A stretch of DNA of 61,888 nucleotides from the IMG/VR virus record IMGVR_UViG_3300045243_000060, positions 1-61,888 of that record. One strand, written 5' to 3'. Numbering within the stretch: position 1 is the first letter of the stretch; each line of letters begins with the position of its first letter. Both the position numbers and the translations under genes were made by a program. The notes below the pieces were generated by a model, which made no database searches, was not told where the DNA came from, and saw only the letters and a list, made by a program, of their open reading frames with translations. Source of the stretch: a virus. Positions 24,652 through 33,397 of this stretch are shown here, piece by piece.

Positions 24652-25061
24652 CCGAGGGTCCGATCACCGTAGGGCTTCGCTTTGAGCGTCGCGACGCCAC
24701 CCGGCTCGCGGCGCTCGGCGGAGTTCCTGGGGCCAACCCGGTACTGGCCAGGAGGGTGGCGGAGGACGCCGCTAAGGGAGAGCCTACCATCATCACGGCA
24801 GCGAACATCGATGAGGTGAAGCAGGTCGCGGCGTCGTTCGCTGTTGTCGGCGTGAACCCTCCCAGCATTGAGGTGCTGTCCGGCGGCGAGGCTGTGATGA
24901 AGCGGGAGGACCCGCTTGGGCAATCGGTTGTCGGCAAGCGAGGCGCGTTGTACCTGCCAGCGTCGGCGGAGGTAGCGGCGGAGGATGCACGTCGCGCTGA
25001 GGTTGAGCCTGCCGACGACGGCGCGCAGCGTTCGGAGTCCGACAAGGGGGAGGGGGAGTGA
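24648..25061 (+). CDS. Protein of unknown function, 137 aa
   Basis: GTG 24648 overlapping the previous stop. An alternating helix/strand core (NIDEVKQVAASFAVVGVNPPSIEVLSGG) suggests a small alpha/beta domain. The C-terminus is acidic and repetitive. Its position beside the small terminase suggests a packaging accessory, without direct evidence. Confidence 0.6.
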   Translation: MTEGPITVGLRFERRDATRLAALGGVPGANPVLARRVAEDAAKGEPTIITAANIDEVKQVAASFAVVGVNPPSIEVLSGGEAVMKREDPLGQSVVGKRGALYLPASAEVAAEDARRAEVEPADDGAQRSESDKGEGE

Positions 25062-25228
25062 CCCCCGGAGGCGGAAATGCAGGGCCGGTGGGCCAGTCGC
25101 TTCGCCACGTGTACGGGTTGGACGCAACGCTGCTTGATAAGGTCAAGTACAACGTCGGGGTACGGGCGGTCAGGCGCCGGATTCTCACAGCCACGGCGTC
25201 GGGGCGGCGACCGCGAGGCGAGGGCTAG
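25058..25228 (+). CDS. Small basic protein, 56 aa
   Basis: GTG 25058 overlaps the previous stop, and its TAG overlaps GTG 25228 (TAGTG). The frame reads TPGGGNAGPVGQSLRHVYGL and ends in a basic tail. Double overlap and codon bias support it. Function unknown. Confidence 0.6.
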   Translation: MTPGGGNAGPVGQSLRHVYGLDATLLDKVKYNVGVRAVRRRILTATASGRRPRGEG

Positions 25229-25692
25229 TGTCCGGTCCGGCGCCCAAGCCTGTCAACGAACGGAGGCGGACGAACGAGCCACGGCGCGGCGAGTGGGTGG
25301 ACTTGCCGGAGGAGGGTTCGTTCAAGCTCGTGCTGCCCGCGCTGACGGCGAAGATGCCGGACGGTTCGACGTGGCCTGCGGCGACCAAGCGAGCGTACAA
25401 GGCGTGGCGGGCGGACCCGGCGTCGAGTCAGCTGTCGGTCGCCGACATCGACTATGTCCTGGAGACGGCCGTCATCCACGCGTACTGGGTAGACGAGCCA
25501 TACAAGTATGAGAAGCACCTGACGGCCCGGTTGGACAAGCTCGGATTCACCCCCAAGGGCAAGCGCGACTTGCGCTACAGGCTGCCCGTCTACGCTCAGG
25601 CCCAGGAAGCGGGCGAGCGCAAGCGGACGCAGCGGAAGACAGCGACCGAACGGCGCGCGAGACTCAGCGTCGTTGAAGGAGGCGCGGAGTGA
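25228..25692 (+). CDS. Terminase small subunit candidate (P27-like)
   Basis: 154 aa from GTG 25228. It opens GPAPKP and an arginine-rich stretch, then RRGEWVDLPEEG, then helical DNA-binding-like segments (ATKRAYKAWRADP, DIDYVLETAVIHAYW) and a basic C-terminal helix. This matches P27-family small terminase subunits, which recognise phage DNA for packaging. It is separated from the large subunit by a fibre-like gene, an unusual order. Confidence 0.7.
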   Translation: MSGPAPKPVNERRRTNEPRRGEWVDLPEEGSFKLVLPALTAKMPDGSTWPAATKRAYKAWRADPASSQLSVADIDYVLETAVIHAYWVDEPYKYEKHLTARLDKLGFTPKGKRDLRYRLPVYAQAQEAGERKRTQRKTATERRARLSVVEGGAE

Positions 25693-26876
25693 TCACCATC
25701 GAGGCAGCCGACGCGAAGGGCGCGAGCGGCACGACGAGTCGGACCAAGAAGTTCTCGGTCAAGCTGAACAAGAACGGCGTGACGCTACTCAGCGTCGCCG
25801 CCTGGCCCTCCGCTGGCAAGTGGGCTGTGACGTGGCCAAAGGCGCTGGCGGCCGGCACCTACAACGTCGTGGCCGGTACCGGCTCCAAGGTGTTCACGGT
25901 CGCGGAGGCGCCGCCACCACCGAGCAAGCTGTTCCCCGACAGCCCATTCTGGGTTCCGGTCGGCGGCAGCCCCAAGATCGACCCTAACTCGGCGGCGTAC
26001 GTCGCCCATCTGCTCGGCCAGGGTCCGTGGGGCAACGGCGTCCGGGGTACCGAGTTGACCAAGGCGGACTGGACGCGACCCTACTATGAGGCGACCGCGA
26101 GCGACCCAACGCACGTCGTGGACGGCGGCATGGGCGGCTCGTGGACGGAGCCACCGCCGATTGAGGGCGCGACGATCCACGTACCCGCTGGCGCGCGACC
26201 TGCTGGTGGTCAGTACGCGTTGGCGAACGACGGCGGCGTGTTCATCCTCCAACCGGACCGCAAGCTGTTCTCGGCGTGGCGCTCGGTAGACCCGGTGGAC
26301 GGACGCGCGTACCAGTGGAACATGATCAACGGCAACGGCAGCGGCGTACCCGGCGGAGGCGAGGGCGGCATCGGCCAGGCGAAGCTCGGCCCGCGCATCG
26401 GCCAGGTGACGTACGACGACCTGGTGGTGTCGAAGGAGATACCGCACGCGCTCGTCTTTGAAGTGAATCAGTGGCACGGCCGCCGGTGGCCCGGTTGGCC
26501 GGGCGACGCGAAGGACCCGGACCGGGGCGGCTACACCAGCAACACGAACGCTCCGCCGATGGGCGCCCACTTCTGGCTGTCGATGTCGCCGACCGAGATC
26601 GACGCGCTGCCCGTCAAGGACTGGAAGAAGGTCATCCTCCGGGCGATGGCGGTCTATGGCATGTACACGTACGACAACGGCGGGGCTGCGCGCTCGCTGG
26701 ACTGGGAGTCGGCGATCCCCCAGATGGGCGGTGACCCGAACGGACCCAACAGGTGGGTCGAGTGGTGCCAGAGCATCGGCGCCCCAAGCCACTTCGACGG
26801 CAACGCCGGCAAGACCGTCTGGTCGCTGGACATCCAGAGCGACGTTCCCTGGGATCGGCTCAAGGTCGTCGTCTAG
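25689..26876 (+). CDS. Fibre-like protein sharing a domain with the long fibre at 50867
   Basis: 395 aa. An Ig/beta-sandwich-like N-terminus of about 75 residues is followed by a proline-rich hinge and a domain of about 315 residues. The domain shares ordered motifs with residues 250-585 of the protein at 50867: SPF after the hinge, IPHA followed by W-H-G-R, APPMGA, and YGMY...DNGG (versus YGAYIGDNGG). I associate the domain with secreted Actinobacteria proteins of unknown biochemical role. Its place between the terminase subunits is odd for a virion or receptor-binding protein. ATGA-type overlap with the small terminase gene implies co-translation. Confidence 0.65.
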   Translation: MITIEAADAKGASGTTSRTKKFSVKLNKNGVTLLSVAAWPSAGKWAVTWPKALAAGTYNVVAGTGSKVFTVAEAPPPPSKLFPDSPFWVPVGGSPKIDPNSAAYVAHLLGQGPWGNGVRGTELTKADWTRPYYEATASDPTHVVDGGMGGSWTEPPPIEGATIHVPAGARPAGGQYALANDGGVFILQPDRKLFSAWRSVDPVDGRAYQWNMINGNGSGVPGGGEGGIGQAKLGPRIGQVTYDDLVVSKEIPHALVFEVNQWHGRRWPGWPGDAKDPDRGGYTSNTNAPPMGAHFWLSMSPTEIDALPVKDWKKVILRAMAVYGMYTYDNGGAARSLDWESAIPQMGGDPNGPNRWVEWCQSIGAPSHFDGNAGKTVWSLDIQSDVPWDRLKVVV

Positions 26877-26882
26877 CGCGCC

Positions 26883-28511
26883 GTGACGCTGCCGCCGATC
26901 CACTTCCCGACGTTGGGTTGGCAGGTCATCGACTGGATTGAGGAGTACCTGCCCCACGGACCGGGCGATGTCCAGGGCGACCCCATCGCGATAGACGACG
27001 AGATCGCGGCGCACCTGTGTTGGCTGTACCGCGTGTGGCCGCAGGGGCACCAGCTAGAGGGCAGGAGGCTTGTTCAGCGGGGAGTTCTCAGTCGGCCCAA
27101 GGGTAGGGCCAAGTCCGAGACCGCCGGGGAGCTAGTGTGTGCGGAGCTAGTCGGGCCAGTTCGGTGCGACGGGTTTGACGCGAACGGCGAGCCAGTCGGC
27201 GTCCCGGTCAAGCGGCCGTTCATCCGCTGTCTGGCGACCGAGGAGGACCAGGCGGGCAACACGTATGACAACGTCGTCTACATGCTCCAGGAGGGCAAGG
27301 TCGCGGACGAGTACCCGCTTGACGTCGGGCTGACGCGGACGTTCCTCAAGGGCGGCGACGGCGGCGAGGTACGACCGAGCACCGCTGCTAGCGCCAGCAA
27401 GGACGGCGGTCTCGAGAGCTTTGCGGTCGCGGACGAGACCCACCTGTACATCCAACGCAGCCACCGCCAGATGTACCGGACGGTCGCGCGCAACACCGGC
27501 AAGCGGAAGCTCGCGCAGCCCTGGATGTACGATACAACGACGGCGTGGGAACCCGGCGAGAACTCCATCGCCGAGCAGACGGCGGACCGCCACGCTCACC
27601 TGCCCGCTGATGAGGCTGTGACCAAGCACGGCGTTCTGTATGATCACCGACAGGGCGACGAGCCAAAGATGTTCGGCTCGGACGCGAGCTTGATCAAGGC
27701 GATGAAGGTCGGCTATGGTCCGGCCGCCGAGTGGATGGACTTCCACCGCATCGTCCGGATCATCCGCGACTCGGAGGACCCAGAGGCGGAGGCGTACCGC
27801 TACTTCCTCAACCGGGCCAAGGCGCCGGCATCGCATTGGCTGGCGCCGGACGACATCCAGGAGGCGCTGGTCCACGAGTCGATATGGGACAAGGGCATCC
27901 CGGTTGCTGCGGGCTTTGACGGGTCGCTGACGGACGACCATACGGCGCTATGGGTCTGCAACAAGCAGGGCATCATCCGGCCGGTCGGCATCTGGGCGCC
28001 GCAGGAGGGCCACGAGGAGGGTTGGGAGGTAGACGACGACGACGTGAGCCGAGCGGTCGATTGGATGTTTGAGCAGTTCCGCGTCGTCCGGTTCAACTGC
28101 GACCCGGCGTGGTGGCAGGCTGCTATCGGTAGTTGGGCGGAGCGTCACGGTTCACCGCCGGTCGTCGAGTGGTGGACCAACAAGGAGTCGCGGATGGCGG
28201 TCGCGACGGGCGCGCTCCGGACCGACATCCGGAAGGGCGACGTCAAGATTGATCCGATGCCGATGCTCACGGACCCGCAGACGCGAGCGAACAAGCCGCT
28301 GGCGGTCTGGCACTTTGAGAACGCGAGGGTGAAGAAGGTCGTCATCAGGCTTGACGACAAGGCGGAGGAAGCCTACATCACCCGCAAGGAACGGAAGGGC
28401 AGCCCGCTCAAGATCGACAGCGTGCCGGCGGCTGTCCTTGCGTACCGGGCGAGGCTGGACGGGCTGTCGGAGTTTGATGAACCGGAGTACACGAGCGTGT
28501 CCTGGCAATGA
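26883..28511 (+). CDS. Terminase large subunit
   Basis: 542 aa, GTG start. Packaging motor ATPase and headful nuclease. The ATPase has the actinophage-type Walker A RPKGRAKSET (from about residue 73) and a downstream acidic segment ATEEDQ. The RNase H-like nuclease opens with GFDGSLTDDHTAL, giving the first catalytic aspartate, and later acidic residues lie around IDSVPA. The length is typical. It would cut concatemers and drive DNA through the portal encoded next. Confidence 0.9.
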   Translation: MTLPPIHFPTLGWQVIDWIEEYLPHGPGDVQGDPIAIDDEIAAHLCWLYRVWPQGHQLEGRRLVQRGVLSRPKGRAKSETAGELVCAELVGPVRCDGFDANGEPVGVPVKRPFIRCLATEEDQAGNTYDNVVYMLQEGKVADEYPLDVGLTRTFLKGGDGGEVRPSTAASASKDGGLESFAVADETHLYIQRSHRQMYRTVARNTGKRKLAQPWMYDTTTAWEPGENSIAEQTADRHAHLPADEAVTKHGVLYDHRQGDEPKMFGSDASLIKAMKVGYGPAAEWMDFHRIVRIIRDSEDPEAEAYRYFLNRAKAPASHWLAPDDIQEALVHESIWDKGIPVAAGFDGSLTDDHTALWVCNKQGIIRPVGIWAPQEGHEEGWEVDDDDVSRAVDWMFEQFRVVRFNCDPAWWQAAIGSWAERHGSPPVVEWWTNKESRMAVATGALRTDIRKGDVKIDPMPMLTDPQTRANKPLAVWHFENARVKKVVIRLDDKAEEAYITRKERKGSPLKIDSVPAAVLAYRARLDGLSEFDEPEYTSVSWQ

Positions 28512-28533
28512 GCAAGCATCCGACGGCGGGCCT

Positions 28534-28583
28534 CTTTTTCGTGGCGTATCCAGTAGTATTGACGGCAGTTGGCTACTATACTA
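28534..28583 (+). promoter_or_regulatory. Promoter candidate with AGTAGTATTGAC motif
   Basis: TAGTAT (28554-28559) overlaps TTGACG (28559-28564), and GGCTACTAT follows, as at 22911. The 20-nt upstream element is poorly conserved here. It lies directly after the large terminase and before AGGAGG and ATG 28594, so it may drive the head genes. Confidence 0.45.
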
Positions 28584-28593
28584 GGAGGGCACT

Positions 28594-28801
28594 ATGGATC
28601 AGAACGAGATCGACCGCATTCGTCGGCATCCGCTTGGAGCCGGCACCGGCGCCCGACAGCCTGACCGACCCGGTCTTGGTCGTCGAGTTCTCGGTGGAGG
28701 CGCCGACGTTCGCGGAGGCAGCGAACGTCGCCGAGGGCGAGGCGGACCGGCAGGGGCGCGGACCCGTCGAGTTTGTGAATGTGAAGCTCCGCGCGCTGTA
28801 G
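28594..28801 (+). pseudogene. Small gene with an apparent +1 frame break
   Basis: It has a promoter candidate, AGGAGG and ATG 28594, and opens MDQNEIDRI in the ATG frame. From 28619 the frame one base forward carries all the coding character: FVGIRLEPAPAPDSLTDPV, then an acidic VVEFSVEAPTF segment, ending at TAG 28801. Removing one base near 28618 joins them into a protein of about 68 aa. This is either a one-base insertion (mutation or sequencing) or a +1 recoding event. The long ATG-frame and 28508-start readings lack coding bias in part and were not chosen. Confidence 0.5.
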
Positions 28802-28836
28802 ACTCGGCGACGGGCGCGCATCTGATGGACAGACGG

Positions 28837-28860
28837 ACGGCCCGCCATCCGGCGGGTCGT
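28837..28860 (+). terminator. Hairpin terminator before the portal gene
   Basis: ACGGCCCGCC (28837-28846) pairs over 10 bp, with one G-T, to GGCGGGTCGT (28851-28860) around ATCC, followed by a short TCGCGTT stretch. It resembles the terminator at 2697. Confidence 0.6.
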
Positions 28861-28891
28861 TCGCGTTCCGGGGTATAAGCTAGGAGGCAGC

Positions 28892-30355
28892 GTGGCAATA
28901 AAGGGCGTTCCCGACGACATCTCCGCCATCCTCGCGCGGCTCGGCGGCCACCTTGACCGGAGGCGCAAGGAGCACGTCAGTCTGCTGCGCTACCGCGACG
29001 GCGGCAGCCCGATCCCGGCGGCCGTCTCGCGAGCGCGAGTGACCAAGGCGTACCGGATGCTCATGCCGATGGCGGAGGCGCCGTGGGCCGACCTAGTGGT
29101 TGGGTCTACGATGGACCGGCTTGAGATCAACGGCGTGAACGACCCGGACAACAAGCAGCTAGCGGACAAGGCGTGGGGGCTGTGGCAAGAGAACGCGATG
29201 GACAACGAGTCCAAGATCGCGCACGACACGATCCTCACGGACGGTCGCGCTTGCGCGCTGGTCTGGAAGGAACCCGGCGAGGACTCGGCGGAGATCTACC
29301 TTGACAGCATGGCGACGACCATCGTGGAGTACGCGCCAGGCTCGCGGCGGAGGCGGACGGCAGCGATGCGCTACTGGATCGACGGTACGACGCCGTACGC
29401 GAACATCTACACGGACACCGGCATCTACAAGTTCAAGGGACCGCCCAACAGCGCCAGCCCGCTTGGCACCCAGTGGGAGCGGTACCAACCGGAGGGCGAT
29501 CAGGAATGGCCGGTGACCCATGAGCTTGGCGAGGTTCCGGTTGTCGAGATCGGGATCAACCGGCGCCTGAAGCCGGGACGCTACCCGTTCGCTCGCGGCG
29601 AGTATGAACACTGTCTGGGGCTGATCGACCGCATCAACTTGCTGACGTTCCTGGGGCTGGTCGTCGCGTTCTGGATGGGGTTCCCGCTGCGGGGCGTGAT
29701 CGGCCAGCGAGTCCTCAAGGACGACAACGGTGACGTCATCCCACCGTTCGATTCGACGGCGGGCGGCATCTTCCAGTTGGAGAACCCGGAGGCGAAGCTT
29801 GGCGAGTTTGCGGCCGCCGACCGGAGCAACCTGAGCGTGTTCAGCGAGCTTGCTCAGCTGGCCATGATCACCAAGACGCCGCGCCACTACTTCCCGATGG
29901 AGGGCGGACTGGTCAACCTCTCCGCCGACGCCATCCGCGCCAGCGAGGGCGCGCTACACGCGAAGGTCGCCAACTACCAACCGCAACTCGGTGAGGGTTG
30001 GATCGACGTGATGCGGCTCCAGACCAAGTGGGAGGGCGACGGCGTACTGTCGCCACGAGCGTCCATCCAGTGGGCCGACAAGGAGTCGCGTTCGCTGGCG
30101 GAGCGCGCCGACGCCGCGAGCAAGCTCAAGGACATCCTCCCCGGCGTCGCCATCGCGGAGCGCATCATGGGCTTCAGTCGCGACGACTGGCGCGGCTGGC
30201 AGTCCGAGACGAGCGGCAACGCGATCACCAACCTCATGCAGCAAGTCGCGAACGGCAGCCAGCCCGTGACCATCCAAGTTGGTCACAGCCAGCCGAACGG
30301 CAAGGGCGCTCCGGGCCTGCCAACTGGTCAGCCCGATGGCAAGCCAACTAGCTGA
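28892..30355 (+). CDS. Portal protein (SPP1 gp6-like)
   Basis: 487 aa from GTG 28892 after TAGGAGG. Forms the dodecameric DNA channel at the capsid vertex. The order of features fits SPP1-type portals: an N-terminal helical region, the YANIYTDTGIYKF beta clip, an EYEHCLGLIDRIN helix, and TKTPRHYFPMEGGLVNLSADAIRASEGAL, a segment found in most portals of this family. The C-terminus is glycine/proline-rich. The next gene starts 20 bases before its stop. Confidence 0.88.
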   Translation: MAIKGVPDDISAILARLGGHLDRRRKEHVSLLRYRDGGSPIPAAVSRARVTKAYRMLMPMAEAPWADLVVGSTMDRLEINGVNDPDNKQLADKAWGLWQENAMDNESKIAHDTILTDGRACALVWKEPGEDSAEIYLDSMATTIVEYAPGSRRRRTAAMRYWIDGTTPYANIYTDTGIYKFKGPPNSASPLGTQWERYQPEGDQEWPVTHELGEVPVVEIGINRRLKPGRYPFARGEYEHCLGLIDRINLLTFLGLVVAFWMGFPLRGVIGQRVLKDDNGDVIPPFDSTAGGIFQLENPEAKLGEFAAADRSNLSVFSELAQLAMITKTPRHYFPMEGGLVNLSADAIRASEGALHAKVANYQPQLGEGWIDVMRLQTKWEGDGVLSPRASIQWADKESRSLAERADAASKLKDILPGVAIAERIMGFSRDDWRGWQSETSGNAITNLMQQVANGSQPVTIQVGHSQPNGKGAPGLPTGQPDGKPTS

Positions 30356-32213
30356 CGCGCACGCCAAAGAACAGCGGCTGTTGCGACAGACCATCGCCGA
30401 CGAGGTTGTCAGGCTTTGGAACGGGCTGCCGGATCACAGCGACGCGGGCCTGGCGGAGTTCATGCGGGTCGCGCTGCCGCTCATCGACGCTGGACAGCGC
30501 CACGCCATCAGCCTGACGGACGCGTACTACGCCCAAGAGATGGAGCGGCGGCCGTACGGCATCGACGCTGACGCGATCATCGCCGGCATCAGGGGTGACG
30601 TCCGACCGGAGGAGGTCTACAGGCGAGGGTTCGTCACCCTCTGGACGGTGTTCAAGAACCGGGCCGGAACGTACGACACGGTCAACCCCGGAGTCGTCCG
30701 TGACATCGTCGCGCGGGTCAAGTTGGACCTGCTGCTAGCGGCGACCCACACAAGCCGGTACATCGCGACTCGCGACCCACACATCTATGGCACCTGGCGG
30801 GTCGTCAGCGGGACTTGCGACCTATGCATCGACGCGTTGTCTAACGCGACTCCTCAGACGGGCCTGCAGCCCGTACACCCTGGCTGTGAGTGTGCGTTTG
30901 AGCCCATTACGTCGTCGCGTACGGCGCGACAGGTGCTTCCTACGTCGCGAGCGATGGCGCAACAGAACCTCCGGGTGACGTCGATCAAGCAGCACGGCGA
31001 GTACGGCCCGGAGCTAGTCGATGACGCCAAGCTCAAGAAGGGCAAGGGCTTTGAGGGCAATCTGGACGATGAGCCAGCGAGTAGCATGTCAGCGGTCGGG
31101 CGCATCCAGGTCAAGCCTCCGACGACGACAGCGCGCCACGCCATCAGCGATGTCAACTCTGTCCATCGGCTACCGGAGGGCGCGCACCGGCTGACGGTTG
31201 GCACCGAGACGCGGGGCGGTCGGTCGCTGTCGAGTAATGCCGGCGCGTACTATGCCCCGGACGCTTGGGTGGCTCGGCTCGCCAAGGGCGGACTCCGGAT
31301 GGGCGTCGACTATCAAGAGGCTGCTATGCAGCACGAGTTTGGGCACTACCTGGACAACGTGTTCGCCAAGATGCTGCGCGACGAGCTTGGCATGGACGCG
31401 CAGCATCTCCGGTGGACCTATCCGGGCGGACGGATGTTCTACCTGTCCACGATGCGGACGGACTTGGAGCGGATGGCAGGAACAAGCGCGAGCATGGACG
31501 CGAAGTTGTCAGCCGAGATGCGCCAGCTAGCAGCCGACTCGCAAGAGATCATGTCGGCGCTCCGGGCGAGCAAGGAGTGGAACGGCCCGCTGGACGCCTA
31601 CTGCGGCAACAGTAGTGCCAAGATCGCGCACTACAAGAGCGACTTTGAGACCTGGGCGCGAGCTTACAACGAGTACATCTCCCTGAAGCGCGGCGACGAC
31701 TTGGTGACCGCTGCGCTCGGCGCGGACCCTATTGAGATCGGCAAGGGCATCCAGTGGGACCCGGTTTGGTTTGAGAAGAACATCAGCCCGTTGTTTGACA
31801 AGCTGCTACGGAACATGGGCCTGCTCAAGGAGGCTGCCGAGGAAACGCTCAAGGGCGGCCCCAAGCCGGTCGTCGGCGGAGGGCGCGCGGCAGCGGCCGT
31901 CGATGTAGACGAGATCGTTGTCAAGGCGGCGCGGCTCCGGAAGGAAGGGCGGACCTGGGATGAGGTTCGGAGTCAGCTTGGGGTGACGTGGACCGATACC
32001 AAGTTTCGGAACGGCATGCGCAAGGTCGGCTATGACACGAGCGGAGCGTTTGGCGGCACAGCGGAGCAAGCAGCCGGCATCATGGCAACGCTACGTCGCG
32101 CCGGGTCCACCTGGCAGTACGTCCGCGACGCGTTCGGCGAGTCGTGGACCGACACCAAGATGCGGAAGATGTTGAAGGACTGGGGCTACAACAGCAACGG
32201 CGAAAGGGGTTGA
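30336..32213 (+). CDS. MuF-type minor head protein fused to an HExxH metalloprotease domain
   Basis: 625 aa from ATG 30336. Residues 1-195 match MuF/SPP1 gp7-like proteins, with the closing VSGTCDLCIDALSNAT...HPGCECAFEPI cysteine motif. A long middle region contains H333-E-F-G-H337 in QHEFGHYLDN, a zincin zinc-binding motif; a third ligand could be one of the later E or H residues. The C-terminus carries two copies of a 40-residue helix-turn-helix-like unit (RTWDEVRSQLGVTWTDTKFR and STWQYVRDAFGESWTDTKMR). MuF proteins with toxin-like C-terminal domains are known in temperate phages. P22-type coats need no protease, so this domain may act elsewhere, perhaps in the host. Confidence 0.8.
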   Translation: MASQLADAHAKEQRLLRQTIADEVVRLWNGLPDHSDAGLAEFMRVALPLIDAGQRHAISLTDAYYAQEMERRPYGIDADAIIAGIRGDVRPEEVYRRGFVTLWTVFKNRAGTYDTVNPGVVRDIVARVKLDLLLAATHTSRYIATRDPHIYGTWRVVSGTCDLCIDALSNATPQTGLQPVHPGCECAFEPITSSRTARQVLPTSRAMAQQNLRVTSIKQHGEYGPELVDDAKLKKGKGFEGNLDDEPASSMSAVGRIQVKPPTTTARHAISDVNSVHRLPEGAHRLTVGTETRGGRSLSSNAGAYYAPDAWVARLAKGGLRMGVDYQEAAMQHEFGHYLDNVFAKMLRDELGMDAQHLRWTYPGGRMFYLSTMRTDLERMAGTSASMDAKLSAEMRQLAADSQEIMSALRASKEWNGPLDAYCGNSSAKIAHYKSDFETWARAYNEYISLKRGDDLVTAALGADPIEIGKGIQWDPVWFEKNISPLFDKLLRNMGLLKEAAEETLKGGPKPVVGGGRAAAAVDVDEIVVKAARLRKEGRTWDEVRSQLGVTWTDTKFRNGMRKVGYDTSGAFGGTAEQAAGIMATLRRAGSTWQYVRDAFGESWTDTKMRKMLKDWGYNSNGERG

Positions 32214-32214
32214 C

Positions 32215-32394
32215 GTGGCAGACGAGTTGACGCAGCGAGAAGCGATCCTGCTCAAGCGGCTGGACGCCGCGAAGAACGACGACGCGGCAGCGGACAAGAT
32301 CATCGAGGAGTACGCGAAGTCGGAGGGCATCAGCGTCGGAGCGGCCCGGATGTTCATTGGGCATCTCCAGGCGCCGCCTGAAATAACGGTGTAA
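32215..32394 (+). CDS. Small helical protein, 59 aa
   Basis: GTG 32215, right after the MuF stop. Charged helices (ELTQREAILLKRLDAAKND). No recognised family. Lies between MuF and scaffold. Confidence 0.55.
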   Translation: MADELTQREAILLKRLDAAKNDDAAADKIIEEYAKSEGISVGAARMFIGHLQAPPEITV

Positions 32395-32486
32395 TGACTT
32401 GGCTTGCTGCGGCGTCGCGGTAGGCTATTCCGCGTGAACCCACTACAACGAGCTACCGAACGGTGCTCAAGGAGGTCGGCCGAACG

Positions 32487-33329
32487 GTGACCCGATTCAT
32501 GGAGGCTGTGAGAAGGCGACTCCGGTACATCTGGCTAGGGCTGACGCTCAAGCCAATGTCCGGCGCCGACGACGCCGAGGGCGAAGGCAAGCCCGACGAC
32601 GGCGACGGCAAGCCCGACGACAAGGGCGGCGAAGGCAAGCCCGCTGAGGGCGACGGCGAGGACAAGCCATTTGACCGCGAGTCAGAGGGCGACGACGACG
32701 ACGCCAGGCATTGGAAGTCGATGTCACGCCGGAACGAGAACGAGGCGAAGCGGCTCAAGAAGGAGAACGAGCGTCTCGCAAAGGAAGCGAAGGAACGCGC
32801 CGACAAGGACAAGTCGGAGCAAGAGAAGGCGATTGAGGCGGCACGCGCCGAGGGCGAGCAAAAGGCGTCCAAGGCAGCGGAGTCCTCAAGGCGTCAGGAC
32901 CGGCTCGAGAACGCCGTGATCCGCTCGGCCGCAAAGGGCGTGAAGGTCACGGAGGGAAAGGGCGATGACGCGAAGGAAGTCACCGTCCGGTTCCGCGACC
33001 CGGAGGACGCGTTGCTCCATTTGCAGCGAGCCATCCGGAACGGTGACGTCAACGAGGACGACATCTTCAACAGCGAAGGGCGAGTGAACGACAGCGAAGT
33101 GCAGAGCGCGCTAGCTGAGTTGCTCTCCGACAAGACGTACCTCCGCGCTGGCGGCGAGGAAGGCGGAAAGCCATCCAAGCCAGAGCCGAAAGGCAGCGGC
33201 GACGGCGGCAAGGGCGGTGAAGGGTCCGATGAGAAGACTCTGGACAACATGACTCCGGAGGAACACTTCAATCGGATTCGGAAGCACGGCCCGCAAACCG
33301 GCGAGACCGTAAGGTCTGTCGGCCCGTAG
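32487..33329 (+). CDS. Scaffold protein
   Basis: 280 aa from GTG 32487, with AAGGAGG 11 bases upstream; GTG 32463 in frame is an alternative. Residues 25-80 are acidic and repetitive (GKPDDGDGKPDD type), 85-145 form a long charged coiled coil, and the C-terminus is a lysine-containing helix (NMTPEEHFNRIRKHG) that could bind coat. This is the standard scaffold layout, and it sits directly before the coat gene. Confidence 0.8.
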   Translation: MTRFMEAVRRRLRYIWLGLTLKPMSGADDAEGEGKPDDGDGKPDDKGGEGKPAEGDGEDKPFDRESEGDDDDARHWKSMSRRNENEAKRLKKENERLAKEAKERADKDKSEQEKAIEAARAEGEQKASKAAESSRRQDRLENAVIRSAAKGVKVTEGKGDDAKEVTVRFRDPEDALLHLQRAIRNGDVNEDDIFNSEGRVNDSEVQSALAELLSDKTYLRAGGEEGGKPSKPEPKGSGDGGKGGEGSDEKTLDNMTPEEHFNRIRKHGPQTGETVRSVGP

Positions 33330-33397
33330 TAGCGCAGCGGGCTTCACCGAACGGTGGCCTACACCCTGACAAACGACGGAAAGGAATCGTAGGTCAC

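Noticed and set aside
28508-28801. A 97-aa ORF starting at the end of the large terminase
   Set aside because: Its first third is intergenic sequence with a promoter-like motif; only the part from 28619 looks coding, which is better explained by a frame break in the gene starting at 28594.
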